DNA of 64,000 bases, taken from positions 1,404,562 to 1,468,561 of the forward strand of contig NW_020312968.1 of assembly GCF_003265705.1 (NCBI RefSeq), written 5' to 3'. Origin of the DNA: Callorhinus ursinus (taxonomy: Eukaryota > Chordata > Mammalia > Carnivora > Otariidae). The translations under genes and the position numbers were made by a program. Below, one piece after another: positions 43,690-54,690 of the stretch (within the stretch, counting starts at the first letter, position 1; every line of letters starts with the position of its first letter). The notes under the pieces were generated by a model that worked only from the letters and a program-made list of their open reading frames with translations, was not told the DNA's origin and searched no databases.

Positions 43690-43802
43690 GTGGTGCCTGG
43701 CTGGCTCAGTAGGAAGAGCATGTGACTCTTGATCTTGGGATCATGAGTTTGAGCCCCACATGGTGTGTAGAGATTACCTAATAAAGAAAACTTAAAAAAA
43801 AT
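43690..43802 (+). mobile_element. Short CAN-SINE (tRNA-head form)
   Basis: GTGGTGCCTGGCTGGCTCAG and CATGAGTTTGAGCCCCACAT, ending AGATTACCTAATAAAG plus poly(A); no pyrimidine-rich body. Perfect 14-bp duplication AGTATGAGATGCTA (43676-43689, 43803-43816). Confidence 0.95.
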
Positions 43803-43921
43803 AGTATGAGATGCTAAGCTTCATTCATTATAATATAAATAATACATGAAAATTTGTACACATAATCATATAAATACACATAAAAAATAGATCTAATCTT
43901 TAATCTCTCAAAACAGATCAG

Positions 43922-44124
43922 GGGGCATCTGGGTGGCTCAGATGGTTAAGCATCTGCCTTGGGCTCGGGTCATGATCTCCAGGTTCTGGGACAGAGCCCC
44001 ATGTCAGGCTCCCAGCTCAGCGGGGAGTCTGCTTCTCCCTCTGCCTCTGCCCCTCCCCCTGCTTGTGCTTTCTCTCCCTCCCTTTCAAATGAAGAGATAA
44101 AATCTAAAACAAAAACAAAAACTG
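43922..44124 (+). mobile_element. CAN-SINE (SINEC)
   Basis: GGGGCATCTGGGTGGCTCAG head, CAGCGGGGAGTCTGCTTCTC body, AAATGAAGAGATAAAATC tail with AAAAAC repeats. Flanked by ACAGATCAG (43913-43921, 44125-44133). Confidence 0.95.
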
Positions 44125-44470
44125 ACAGATCAGTTTGATAATACAAAGTTTCATTAGAGTGTGGGGAAACTGAATCCTTCACACATTCCTTGTAAGATGG
44201 CACAGCCTCTGTGGAGTACAATTTAGCAGTATCTTCCAGAATTTTTAAAATACCTATTAAGACCCAGAGATTCCACATCTGCAAAACTAGACTAGAGCTA
44301 TAGTCACAAGTATGCAAAATAACATAGATACTAGAATATTCACTGTAGCATTAACAAATTTAGAAACAACCCAAATACCCATCAAGAGGGAATCTGGTAA
44401 CACCATGCTGCCATTAAAAAGAATGAGGCAGCCTTATATTAAGATATAGAAAAATATACTAATTATGCAA

Positions 44471-45050
44471 AAAAAACTCTATATATGTACTTTTTATTGT
44501 AAATCCTTCATATCTTTTGATTTTTGTATTGTATGAATATAATGCTTATTCAAAAATGTACGGATGCAATTTTATGGCATTTCTGTCAAATATATACACA
44601 GTTTGATGGCAAATGGAATGCAATACTATAAAAATCATAATAACGGCATTATGGTGATCAGATTATGGGTTTTTATTTTTTTAAACTGCCTTTAATTTTT
44701 CATATATTTACAAAAAAATATAGAAGGGATAATAAACTTCTTTAAAAAGTATTCCTGTTCATTGTAAAATCCGGAAGAGAGAAGGAAAAAAAAATATAAA
44801 TGACGGTTCCCTTGTGAATAGCTACATAACATGTAAAAATTAATATATATATATATACACACACACAAACATAAGTTTATTTTAGAAGAGATGGCTGCAG
44901 TATTTTCTTTCTGATTTTTATACTTTGTATGAGGAATGTAAATGATGGTAGCTCCATAAAATAAAATATAATACAGCAATTAAAATGAGGGTTCTGACTT
45001 TTATACATTTTGTCTTTACCTATTTTGGAGGTTTAATTAGCCTGACATTA
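44471..45050. other. Unassigned AT-rich DNA
   Basis: Contains a (TA)n(CA)n tract at about 44842-44870. The left part may still belong to the old L1. Confidence 0.4.
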
Positions 45051-45066
45051 AAAGATACATACTCCA

Positions 45067-45273
45067 GGGGCACCTGGGTGGCACAGCACGTTAGGCATCC
45101 AACTCTCAGTTTCAGTTCAGGTCGTGATATTAGGGGTCGTGAGACTGAGCTCCACATCCCACGTCAGGTGCTACACTCCATGCACAGTCTGCTTGGGACT
45201 CTTTCTCCCTCTCCCTCTGCCCCTCCTCTCCATTTGCTCTCTCTCTCTCTAAAATAAATAAATCTTTCTTAAA
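45067..45273 (+). mobile_element. CAN-SINE (SINEC)
   Basis: GGGGCACCTGGGTGGCACAG head and TCTCTAAAATAAATAAATC tail. Perfect 16-bp duplication AAAGATACATACTCCA (45051-45066, 45274-45289). Body diverged, with an insertion near 45160. Confidence 0.96.
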
Positions 45274-45289
45274 AAAGATACATACTCCA

Positions 45290-46080
45290 AAATTATAAAG
45301 AATACTCGACCAACACTACATTTGAAGTCCCTAGTTCTAGCAGAATCTAGAATATATTCAACAAACAATAAACTTAAATATAGTAATAAATTACCACCAC
45401 TTCTAATAATTCAGTCTTTGTCCTAACCACCTAGTAAAAGTAATCTTACAAAACAAATGCTATTAGGAATTAAGGGGTGCTTCACTTTGCGGCTATCAGC
45501 AGGATAAGGATTAATTTAGAACCACTGCATTATCATCTTCCCATTTTATGAGCACATTTTGGGTACAGGATTAAAACAACGTTTTTTAAGGCTTTACAAT
45601 GGTATAGAAAAAGAATCAATTATACTAAAATGAATTAATATCAAGAATTATATTTGTGTTGACCAAAAAAAAAAAATCAAGAAGGGAGAAATAAATATAC
45701 CAAGTAATTTATAATTCCATTTTAACTTCCAAAGAAGGCATCTCCTCAACATATGAACTCCACTTTCACATACCGAATTAGAGATTCAGTATATTTTCCT
45801 TAGTACCAAGTTTGTCTTAATTTGATAAAGAATATATGTATTTTCTTTCCATCTTAAAAACCCGGTGACAAATTGTGTTGCAAAATGTGATCGTGGAACA
45901 GAATTCTCTACGTAGAATTTACAGACCACAGGTCTTGACTTGTAAAGCTTTTTAAAAGTCCCCAATGTTGTTTATTCTTGATTCCAGCCTTTCTTCATAT
46001 ATGCCGTTTTCCTTTTAGCTTTTATGCCCTTAGACATTCAAAATCAGACATTAAAACTCATACCTAATAAGTTTTCCCAG
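45290..46080. other. Unassigned AT-rich DNA
   Basis: No recognised gene or repeat. Confidence 0.45.
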
Positions 46081-46084
46081 TTAC

Positions 46085-46270
46085 ACCCCTTCCAGCCCCT
46101 ACATCCTGATCCCATTTGCCAGTGTCAGCTCTGTCTGCCTGTCTACGCTAAAAAATAGTCAAGGTTAGGGATTATACCTCACAATGTTTCTACATCTTCC
46201 CATAGTACCTACTTCATTGATCTACACACAGTAAGCTCTTACTGAATGTATTTAGTGATTGTTTCAAGGA
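46085..46270 (+). mobile_element. L2 LINE 3'-end fragment
   Basis: AGTCAAGGTTAGGGATTATA, CATCTTCCCATAGTACCTAC, ACACACAGTAAGCTCTTACT and GAATGTATTTAGTGATTG match the L2 3' terminus order. Confidence 0.65.
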
Positions 46271-46579
46271 TCCTACAAATGCTTGAGTTTACAGTACCCA
46301 TGTGAATTACTACCTGATAGAATTTAATATCTCCTTCCTCTTTGCAGGGAGATCAAAATGGGTGTTCCAAAAGCCAGCTAAAGTGTTCAGTCTCCTTTAT
46401 CATAATTCCTTTTAACAACTATGTTCCACTACTAAAATTACTTGATTTTTGCCAAGATCTTATTTGGAGAAGCTGTTAAATTCAATCCCATTTCATCAAA
46501 CCACATTGTCCTCTTCCAACGTGGTTTTGTTTCCTCTTACACCAAACTGGACTGTTCAGGATAAGCGGAGTTGTCGGTA

Positions 46580-46900
46580 TTAACAAGTTAACCCCTAAAC
46601 TTCAGCAGTTTAATGCAACAAATGTTTAGTTCTCACTCATGGTATTTTGGGGGTAGAGGTCTGCTCCACAGGGTTGCTCAGGGGTCTACACAAATGGAGG
46701 TTCCGCTATCTCAACGCCAGGTGGGGAAAAAAGAGAACCAGAGGGTTTCATGCCACATCAAGACAAAGGGACTAAAACAAAAGGACAGGAAAATGAGAGG
46801 CATGTGGACAGTCGGCAAGCGGTGCCGGTCTCTGTCTGGCAGGGTCACTAGAGAATCTTGGCCGCAATGTGTGCCATTTCCCTTTGCAACTATTCCCAAA
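46580..46900 (-). mobile_element. Possible MaLR-like LTR remnant (antisense)
   Basis: AACTTCAGCAGTTTAATGCA, ACAAATGTTTAGTTCTCACT and the following GGTCTGCTCCACAGGGTTGC resemble the antisense start of MLT1-type LTRs, but the rest is too diverged to be sure. The 107-codon frame here has no domain. Confidence 0.35.
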
Positions 46901-47148
46901 TTGGTCCTAAATTTTTTAAAAATTCCAAATTATTAACTCATGTTATTCAACCCTCAATCAATCCTCAGTTAAGAAAACTTTCACCCAGAAACAACCTGCT
47001 TTAAGGTTTTCCTTTTTATGCTTCGTGTCTTACCTACACAATGAACTTGCCTAATTCATTCTTCCTTTTCCTTTCAGAAACACGGTCTTATTGCTCCAGT
47101 GGTCCTCACCTACCAGGATCTTTTTAGAAGCATCACAATCACACTCAG
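46901..47148. other. Unassigned DNA
   Basis: No recognised gene or repeat. Confidence 0.4.
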
Positions 47149-47159
47149 AAAAGAAACCC

Positions 47160-47360
47160 CCCCCGGGACACCTGGGTGGCTCAGTCGTTAAGAGTCTGCC
47201 TTCGGCTCAGGTCCTGGGATCGAGTCCCATATCAGGCTCCCTGCTCCGCGGGGAACCTGCTTCTCCCTCTGCCTGCCGCTTCCCCCTACTTGTGCTCTCT
47301 CTCCCCCTTACAAATAAATAAAATCTTAAAAAAAAAAAAAAAAGAAAGAAAGAAAGAAAG
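47160..47360 (+). mobile_element. CAN-SINE (SINEC) with internal deletion
   Basis: GGACACCTGGGTGGCTCAGT head. The motif usually reading CAGGTCATGATC...GGGTCCTGGG is shortened to CAGGTCCTGGG, a deletion of roughly 16 bases. Tail is poly(A) plus (AAAG)n. Duplication AAAAGAAACCC (47149-47159, 47361-47371). Confidence 0.95.
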
Positions 47361-47534
47361 AAAAGAAACCCTCCTTACTCTGCTTTTCTTCTTCCTGTTA
47401 GGTTGCTGTCCTTAATGGGTTCTACCTCACCTTCTCCTTGATCTCCTTTTTTCTTATTCTGATAGGATGTGATGCTGCATGGATTCCTTATCTTTGCTAG
47501 TCATCTCCCTCTGTGCTTGTAACACACTGAGTCT

Positions 47535-47600
47535 TAGTTGTAGCTACATGTCAGAATCACCTAGCCAGCTTTTAAAAATGACTGATGTTCTAAGTTCTGG
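47535..47600 (+). mobile_element. MER5-like element, left part
   Basis: GTAGCTACATGTCAGAATCA, CCTAGCCAGCTTTTAAAAAT, GACTGATGTTC. Short and partial; the possible right half is at about 48075-48125 (CCAACTGAATTAGCATCTCT). Confidence 0.5.
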
Positions 47601-47639
47601 GACCCAAGAGGAACTCAGATGTTTGTTATATTATGTAGT

Positions 47640-47890
47640 CTTAGAAAAGACTTTGCAAAGGAAGTGCCACTAAAAATAGATCTTGATGATGAGCAGCAGT
47701 TGATCAAGTAAAGAGGGAGTATCCCAGTTAAGATCAGATGAGCTCCCCACAAACAGGGCATGGACACAGTCAGGTCTGTGTGTTAGAAAATGATCCCTCT
47801 GGGGCCTACATGGGGCACAGACTAGAAGGGGAAAGACTGCAGCCCTGGAGAGCAGAAGGCATTGACAGGATGATCTTAGCAAAAGGCGAG
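47640..47890 (-). mobile_element. L2 LINE fragment (antisense)
   Basis: CAGTCAGGTCTGTGTGTTAG, AAAATGATCCCTCTGGGGCC, GACTAGAAGGGGAAAGACTG are the reverse of the L2 ORF segment that reads 'gtgatctttctaaaacacaaatctgatc'. Confidence 0.6.
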
Positions 47891-48194
47891 CACATCCCTC
47901 TGTTGCCATACTTATTCAACATTACTAATTGCTTATTTGTGCATTCACATATACATACAATGTTATTAGCTAGAAATGTGTTCAAGTAGCAAAATCACCT
48001 GACTTTTTATGGCTTAAACACATAAAAATGTAGTGTTATCACAACTTTTTTATAAGGCTTGGGAGTCCACGTAAACCAACTGAATTAGCATCTCTGGCGG
48101 TGAGGCTGCCCAAAGCAATCGTTTGCTCACCAATGTACGTTTGTTTTCTTCCCTTCCTTGTCTCACTCCCCTACTCCCTCATATTACCGCCTGG

Positions 48195-48320
48195 GATGAC
48201 TTCTCAAGTAATTTGAACCTAAATCTTTTAGTGTCTGCTTAGAAAAACGGGAATAATAATAGTGCCCAACACATACAATTGTTGAAAGAATTAAGTAACT
48301 TAATGTATGTGAGCAAGTGT
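48195..48320 (+). mobile_element. MIR SINE
   Basis: GTGTCTGCTTAGAAAAACGG, GAATAATAATAGTGCCCAAC, ACATACAATTGTTGAAAGAA, TTAAGTAACTTAATGTATGT. Confidence 0.75.
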
Positions 48321-48399
48321 TATTTACACATGCCCTACCCTCTTCCTCATACACCCTAAGTCCATACTTCAACGGGGTTAACTCCTTCTCCCACTTTTC

Positions 48400-48645
48400 A
48401 TCTTAGGTGAAAAGTCACCTTCTCAAAGAACACTTTACATTACCTTCAAGTGCTCTCTGTGGGTCTCTCTGGTACATTTGTTTGCTTTCTAAGTACTCAA
48501 AATAACTATAATAATGTTTACTTTTTTAAAAAAAGAATGAAAGCCCCCAAAGGACAGGTACTCTAACTTGTTCCCCACAATTTACTGGTGTAGCACAATG
48601 TCTGACACATCATAGGGGTCCAGTGTGTACTTGTTAAATGAATGT
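48400..48645 (+). mobile_element. L2 LINE 3' end
   Basis: AAAAGTCACCTTCTCAAAGA, GAATGAAAGCCCCCAAAGGA, CAGGTACTCTAACTTGTTCC, GTAGCACAATGTCTGACACA, GTACTTGTTAAATGAATG: L2 terminal sequence in order. Confidence 0.75.
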
Positions 48646-48754
48646 CTCCCATGCAGCTACATGGCCTTAAAGGATTTTGAAAACATACTATAGCCTTTCT
48701 AAGATTCTGAGTAAAGAATAAATCTGGGGAAGATTAAAGTTAGAAACCTATCAT

Positions 48755-49300
48755 AGTAGGCAGAATAATGGTACCCCCCAAAAAATGTTCATGCCTTAAC
48801 TTCACATAGCAAATGGGACATTGTAGATGTAATTAGGTAACAGAACTTAAGGAGAATTGCCTGGATTATCCATGTGGGTCCGATCAAATCAAGTGAGACC
48901 TTAAAAGCCAAGAATATTCTCCAGCTGGATATAGAAAAGGAAGTCTAGTTTATAGAATGAGAGAGACTTGATCCACCACTGCTGGAGGGAAGCCACTTGG
49001 AAAGCAAGCAGCCTCTGGTGGAGAGACCAGTCCCCAAGTGACAGTCAGCAAGGAAACCAGCACCTCAGTCCTACAACCACAGGGAGGTGCATTCAGCTGG
49101 CTACCTGAATAAGCTTAGAAGTAGACTCATTCTCAGAGTTTCCAAAAATGAAGTTTCACCTTGTGAGACTCTAAGCAAAAGACCCACTTGGGCCACTGTG
49201 AGTCAGCTCAACTGTGCAGTAATAAATGGGCATTGTATAAAGCTTTCCAGTGTGTGAAAATTTGTTACGGCAGTAATGGAAAATCACACTACCTAACCCC
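48755..49300 (+). mobile_element. MLT1-type LTR (ERVL-MaLR)
   Basis: GTAGGCAGAATAATGGTACC, TAGATGTAATTAGGTAACAG, GAATTGCCTGGATTATCCAT, GTGGGTCCGATCAAATCAAG, CAGCCTCTGGTGGAGAGACC, TAAATGGGCATTGTATAAAG, ATTTGTTACGGCAGTAATGG. Full MLT1C/D-like order, solo. Confidence 0.8.
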
Positions 49301-49304
49301 ACAA

Positions 49305-49940
49305 CGCTCCCTTGATGAGAGGCAGCTAAAAAAGAGAAAGACAACTCCGAGGCCCAGGACTGGAGAGTAACCAGAGAGATTCAAGGGGACCTCTGTCACA
49401 GAGCAACAGTGTTCTCTGAAATTCTTGAGCTCCAGACAAAAATGTGTTTCTGGAAACCAGGAACGAATAGTATTTCCTTCTACACATGTATCTTCTCATA
49501 GACTTTGTCACTTAGGGGAGAATGAGGTAATCGTCCTGAGGTGATTTACAAGATGCAAATCTGCCAAGACTCTCAACAACTTTTAATGATCTTTCTGCCT
49601 GGTTGGTGATTGCTAACTGGAAAGAAACTCACTATAATTAATGCCACAACAAAATATTAGATGTTAAAAAAAAATGAGAGGCAGCTTAACACTCCATTTC
49701 TCTGAATCAAGGTATTCCCAAATATGAATATGCATGTGAGTGTGCACAAATGCAGAACCATTATGTACATACAATTTTAAGAGGGTTTTTTTTTCACATT
49801 TTAATATATTTGCAGTAAAAATGTGTCTTAAATAGTGCATACTCTTAAAATGACGACTTTTCTCCCCCAAAAGCAGTTTTTAAAGCAAGATTAGTTTTTT
49901 GGGGGTGGGAGGGGGTGGTATTTAACATTTAAATAGTAAT
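49305..49940. other. Unassigned DNA
   Basis: No recognised gene or repeat. Confidence 0.45.
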
Positions 49941-49947
49941 ATGTGTC

Positions 49948-50338
49948 TTAGTTGGCTAGAGCTACCATAACAAAATACCACAGACTGGGTGACTTAAATA
50001 GAAATTTATTTTTTCACAGTTCTGGAGGCTAGAAGTCTAAGATCAAGGTGCCAACAGGTCTAGTTTCTGGGGTCTCTCTCCTTGGCTTGCAGATGGCAGA
50101 CTTCTTGCTGTGTCCTCATGTGGCCTCTATTCTGTGTGTATGTGGAGAGAGTTCTTTCTCTGGTATCTCTTCCTCTTCTTAAAAGAAGACCAGTGCGAAT
50201 GGACGAGGACTCCATCCATACGCCCTCGTTTAACTTTAAATTATCTTCTCAAAAGACCTATCTCTAAACCCAGTCAAATTGAGAGGGCTTCAGTTATGAA
50301 TTTCAGAGGGGGGAGGACACAATTTAGTCAATAACACA
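49948..50338 (-). mobile_element. MaLR LTR (antisense)
   Basis: GTGTCTTAGTTGGCTAGAGC, TACCATAACAAAATACCACA, TCACAGTTCTGGAGGCTAGA, AGTCTAAGATCAAGGTGCCA, TGCTGTGTCCTCATGTGGCC, GGGAGGACACAATTTAGTCA: a near-complete MST/MLT1-class LTR in reverse. Confidence 0.85.
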
Positions 50339-50339
50339 T

Positions 50340-50840
50340 GAAGAACTGGTATTGGTTACTTAAGGAAAAGCAGAGCTAAAATGGAAATTAGATTCTGCTT
50401 TCCCAGGAAGGACCTCCCCTTCCACTTCCGGCAATGTTGAATGACTTTCTAGACAGCTAAGGACCAGGGGGCACATTTCATCAAAGTTCAGCCATAGAGA
50501 GGATGGGCAACTGGGGCTTTTGAGACTTCACAGAAAGGAATTCATATGGGTGACAGCATGAGAAGCTAGATCAAAGAGAATTTTTCTGGGAGGGCTTATC
50601 TTGCAGAATAATTTTCAACCATATCTCCAAGCCACATGAACCCCATTTCCTTCTTGATAGAATTTCAAAGGTGTTTAGAAGCTTGTCATGAATATAGTTT
50701 GTCTTGATGTCAACAAAACATTTTAGAAGGACTCCATGATGGTGACTTTGTGGAGGATGAGAACACTCAAACACTCATATTCACCGACAGTGTCAAGGTC
50801 CAGCCACATCTCTAGTTGAGTGCTACAGAGTTCTCTCCTT
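50340..50840. other. Unassigned DNA
   Basis: No gene. The right end may run into the L3/CR1 LINE that starts near 50850. Confidence 0.4.
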
Positions 50841-50849
50841 GGTTCTGTC

Positions 50850-51110
50850 TTTTTTGAAACTTAGTTATCACAGATTTGGATAAAGATGCAAAACACAATT
50901 ATAAAATTTTCAATAGCAATGGAGAGAGAAGTGATATGCTGAATAAAAGGTTCAAGATCCAAAGAGATCTTGACAGGATGGAATATCTGAACAAAGCCAA
51001 CACAATTAAATTAAATGAAAGGCTCAGTACTTTACAAAGGCAACTGTAAGGACAGAATTGAGTACTCTACTTAGCAGGGGGGAAAAAATGTGTTGAAACT
51101 GGGAATCATG
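50850..51110 (+). mobile_element. L3/CR1-type LINE fragment, upstream piece
   Basis: ATAAAGATGCAAAACACAAT, ATAAAATTTTCAATAGCAAT, TTCAAGATCCAAAGAGATCT, TGACAGGATGGAATATCTGA, CAACACAATTAAATTAAATG follow the CR1-family ORF2 3' region ('gatccaaaaagatcttgacagg...aatccaataagatgaaattt'). Confidence 0.65.
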
Positions 51111-51119
51111 GAAATAAAC

Positions 51120-51490
51120 TCATGCCAAAAGTAGGGCCTTATACTGAAGCCCCCGGATGAGAAACGGCACCAGGCAAGAACTTGCTGGAGCTCAAATCAA
51201 AATTGCTGATGATATATTTCCCTCCCCTACATCCACTCCCAGCTCCTTGACTTCTGGTAAAGGGAACCCTCAGTAATTCCCTTTGTTTCTGTTTATAACA
51301 AACTAACACCAAGACTGAAGAATCAGCCTATCCCTCACCATGTATTCCAGAGTGAACTCAAGGTATCTGAGCCCAAGCATGGTGTACTGTCACGTACTCA
51401 GACCTGGTAGAGACTATGGATACTCAGGTCTCTCCCATATGTTCCAAGTTACCACTTCCCAATTCCCTGTCCGAATGCTAAGCCCCATTC
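51120..51490. other. Unassigned DNA
   Basis: No recognised gene or repeat. Confidence 0.4.
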
Positions 51491-51499
51491 AAATCTGAC

Positions 51500-51730
51500 T
51501 GCTTACGACTGCTTACACTTTCTGTGGTCTCTCCCACCTCTAGGTCTTTGCTCAAGCTGATTTTCCTCCCCCCTGGAATACACGCCTCCCAACTTCTCTG
51601 AAATCCTACCTTCCTTTGGTGGTATACTGCACATACTGCCCTTGATGCAAATTCACGATCTCTTTCCAGATTTCTCTTCTTAAAATTCCAAGTAGCTTCC
51701 CCCTTTTCTTTTTCACATGTGAACATTTAC
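51500..51730 (+). mobile_element. L2 LINE fragment
   Basis: CTCTAGGTCTTTGCTCAAGC, TGATTTTCCTCCCCCCTGGA, ATACACGCCTCCCAACTTCT, CTGAAATCCTACCTTCCTTT match the L2 ORF2 end ('ctttgctca...ctggaatgcccttccc'). Confidence 0.65.
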
Positions 51731-51959
51731 AGCAATTAGATATGCTTCTCTATGACATCCACCATCATCTTTCTTGTGGGGAAAGTTTTCTCAACAGTGA
51801 GGCCCAGTCTTTCTCCTGTTGCTCACACAAGAAAGGACTACCCAGCTTCTCTGCCTAGCTTGGCAGTCACATTCCCCTCTTACTCTGCTCCCTCCTCACA
51901 AGAGTGGCAAACCATGGCTCAGCCATCAGGCCTGAAAACACAGGTTTTCTCTTCTGTGA

Positions 51960-52315
51960 AGCTTTGTGCATCCCGAGCAAAGATGCTCATCATTCCTTTG
52001 TAGCACATCTTTCCCTGGCTCATACTGCTCTTAGACTTGTTTATAATATTGCAACTGCCATATTCCCTCAGTTATAAAGCCATGTTTGTAAAAGTACCAA
52101 TGACTTATAAACATAAAATCAAAGTGATGAAACACTTTAAAATATGCATCTTATGATTAAAGAATGCAATAATTATTAACATATATGCCTTATCCAATAG
52201 ATTGGCAGGTCCTTAGCTGGCAGCAGGAATGATGTCTCATTCATCTTATTACCATTGGCCAGTATATAGTATTGGCCCAAGAAGTATTTGCTGAGTGAAT
52301 GAATGAATTGAACAA
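51960..52315 (+). mobile_element. L2 LINE 3' UTR
   Basis: CCTTTGTAGCACATCTTTCC, CTTAGACTTGTTTATAATAT, GGCAGGTCCTTAGCTGGCAG, GTATATAGTATTGGCCCAAG, GTATTTGCTGAGTGAATGAA. Probably one L2 with 51500-51730. Confidence 0.65.
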
Positions 52316-52449
52316 ATAAGTTTTAGCTGGCCATAAATGTAACATGGCTCGACACTCTGGTCTGGCTGCTATGAAATTTAACTTAATATAAGACTGCATC
52401 ACATTAGGATGTTCAGATGACAAAAAGCAATAATCATAGAAAGATTCAA

Positions 52450-52925
52450 TCACATTTGGGATGTGACGCTCAATATTTTAATTGTGTTAAATATTTTAAA
52501 GGGGGACACTGCCTATTCAGGAAGACCAGGATGGTGTTAAGCCCAGAAACACATAAGGCGAGGCTGAAAGAATTGGGTAGATATAGCCTGCAAAAGAGAT
52601 GCAGGTGTAAAACAGGAGAGCTATCTTCACACATCTAAAGGGCTGTCCTTGTAGGTGTAAAAGGGCCTGATGTGTGGAGCTTTAGAGAAGCAAAGACCAA
52701 TATGATGACACTTTTGCAGAAAGAGATTTGATTCTTCATACAAAAATGCCATTACAAACCATTGCTATGAAGCAATGGAACAGGCTGTCTTGTGACACAG
52801 TGAGCTTCCACCTCAGGATGGATCAAAGCATAAACCTAATGGCTAGGAGTTATTCAGCACTAGAGACAGTGGTGGACTAGATATGCCGTTGGGCTTCCTA
52901 CAATTTCTAAATTCTCTGATTTTAT
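52450..52925 (+). mobile_element. L3/CR1-type LINE 3' end, downstream piece
   Basis: GGAAGACCAGGATGGTGTTA, GCTGAAAGAATTGGGTAGAT, AGCCTGCAAAAGAGATGCAG, TATGAAGCAATGGAACAGGC, TGTCTTGTGACACAGTGAGC, GGTGGACTAGATATGCCGTT, CCTACAATTTCTAAATTCTC. Classic CR1/L3 3' end order ('tggaacaggctgccttg...tggactagatgac...caatttctaaattctatgattcta'). Confidence 0.75.
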
Positions 52926-53054
52926 CAATGTTGATTCTTTTTCCAGAGAGGACAGCTATAACTACAGGCACAACTGAAAAATGACAAGTAATCTAGGGGA
53001 TGACCTGTAAGTCTCCAGCCCCAGCTCTAATACGGATTATCAATGAAAATGCAT

Positions 53055-53265
53055 CTCCCCATCCAACCATCCATTTATCTAACCAAGATTTAATGAGTAC
53101 CTGCTGAGTGCCAGCCACTGTCCTGAGTCCTAGAGATACAGCAGCTACCGTATTCGGGAACTTACTGTCTAGTGCAGACATTAATAAGCACACATAAATA
53201 CAAACTACAACCCATGGTAAATGCTATCAAGAAAGGCACGGGATACTCAAAGAGACAGCTGAGCT
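53055..53265 (-). mobile_element. L2 LINE 3' fragment (antisense)
   Basis: TTTAATGAGTACCTGCTGAG, TGCCAGCCACTGTCCTGAGT, CCTAGAGATACAGCAGCTAC, GGGAACTTACTGTCTAGTGC, ACATAAATACAAACTACAAC: reverse of an L2 3' end. Confidence 0.75.
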
Positions 53266-53565
53266 AGGTGGAGGATTCAGAAAAGGTTCAGGAAAGGCTG
53301 CTTTGATACAAGTCATTTAACCTCTCCATTCATCCACAATTATTGAAATGAACCTGGGCAGATGCTGTGTCTCACCAAGACTGTGAGGAGTTTAGAGTCT
53401 GTAATCCGGGGTACTCATCATCCCTTCTTTCCTTGGATAAGGTCCACTGACCTCTATAAACCCAAATGGGAAGCACAGCAGCCCCTCGGTCATGAGGCTG
53501 GGAGGTCATGCTTATGAGCCCAGGGGCTGCCACAGAGTAAATCCCCAGAAGCCAGCCACTAGTGC
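53266..53565. other. Unassigned DNA
   Basis: No recognised gene or repeat. Confidence 0.4.
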
Positions 53566-53582
53566 TATTAAAATAAATAGGG

Positions 53583-53765
53583 GGGCGCCTGGGTGGCTCC
53601 GTTGGTTAAGCAACTGCCTTCTGCTCAGGTCATGATCCTGGAGTCCTGGGATCGAGTCCCACATCAGGCTCCCTGCTTGGCAGGGAGTCTGCTTCTCCCT
53701 CTGAGTGCTCCCTCTTCCCTCTCGTGCTCTCTATCTCTCAAATAAATAAATAAAATCTTTTAAAA

Positions 53766-53768
<3 letters not shown>
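53583..53768 (+). mobile_element. CAN-SINE (SINEC)
   Basis: GGGGCGCCTGGGTGGCTCCG head, GCAGGGAGTCTGCTTCTCCC body, CAAATAAATAAATAAAATC tail. The flank AAAATAAATAGGG recurs after the expanded tail near 53796. Confidence 0.95.
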
Positions 53769-53802
<34 letters not shown>

Positions 53803-53805
53803 ATA
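53769..53805. repeat. (TAAA)n microsatellite in SINE tail
   Basis: About nine AAAT units. Confidence 0.95.
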
Positions 53806-53809
53806 GGGA

Positions 53810-54690
53810 ACACCCTGAGGGCTTAGAAAGAAAAAGTCCACATACATTCTACATCTTTTTTTCCTCACTCTTCCAGTTATGCCGGACTTCCAAAATCTCG
53901 GAGCGATTTGGTGAGCGGGGACAGTGAGATAACCGGGGGGTGTGGTGGCATTTTATTTCACCTGAGGGCATCAACACTTCTGTCTCCACTCTGCATCTCC
54001 TGCCTTAGAGGTAGCCTTCCGCTATAGGCCGAAAAACATCCTGCCTTCTTTCATTCCTGTTCAACCCTTTCTTTCTTCTAAAACTCAGAGAGGGTGAGAA
54101 AGGACCCTTCTGGAGAAACCAGACCACCTCTGCCTCGGCCAGCACAGCCACCAAATGAAAATGCACAGCAGTGGCTCCCTAGTGTTCCGGGAGGAGACCA
54201 GCCCGGTATGAATAAATAATTCACATTTCAAGCAAGATTATGGATATAAATGAAAGACGAAAAGCACATCAGGGTACCAATTCGTCACACATCTCCACAC
54301 AAAAGCACAGTCTTGTTTTCCTCCTCGTCCCCAGCTTACCCCATTTCCCACTGCACTTTGTGGCCAAACATGCACAACACTGGGGGAAAAAAAAAAAAAA
54401 GAAAGAAAGAAAGAAGAAAGTGGGTCAGAAAGTGAGAGCCGCCAGACTGACAGGCGATTTGAGCAGGTCTGTGAGTGCCATCCATCGCCTCCTTCCCTGT
54501 CAGCACTCTGGGTCCTCCTGAACCTCCAGGGTCAGATGATCGCCACCAGAGGCCTGACTATCACCTCACCAGGTGGTGTCACAGAGCACCCAGCCACAGC
54601 CTCGCTGAAACCTGTCCCTGCACGGGCTCTCCTGTTATCTCCCACTTGTCTTGATAGCTAATACAGCTCCCACAGTCACCCTATGCCATT
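53810..54690. other. Unassigned DNA, repeat-poor
   Basis: No transposon recognised except an A-rich/(AAAG)n run at 54383-54420. Open frames here lack domains. Confidence 0.45.

Larger units (their letters stand above)
43230..44470 (+). mobile_element. Old L1M-type LINE-1, ORF2 end and 3' UTR, with two nested SINEs
   Basis: AATTCCAGAATAATCAACAT, GGTGGGCAAAAAGAAATTTT, TCAATAAGATAAAGATACCT, CAATAGAAAAATAGGGAAAA, then past the SINEs GAGTGTGGGGAAACTGAATC, GATGGCACAGCCTCTGTGGA, CATTAACAAATTTAGAAACA, ACCCAAATACCCATCAAGAG follow the L1 ORF2 end and 3' UTR. Heavily mutated. Confidence 0.78.

Noticed and set aside
43970..44317. 115-codon minus-strand frame
   Set aside because: Half is an antisense SINE and the rest is old L1 3' UTR.
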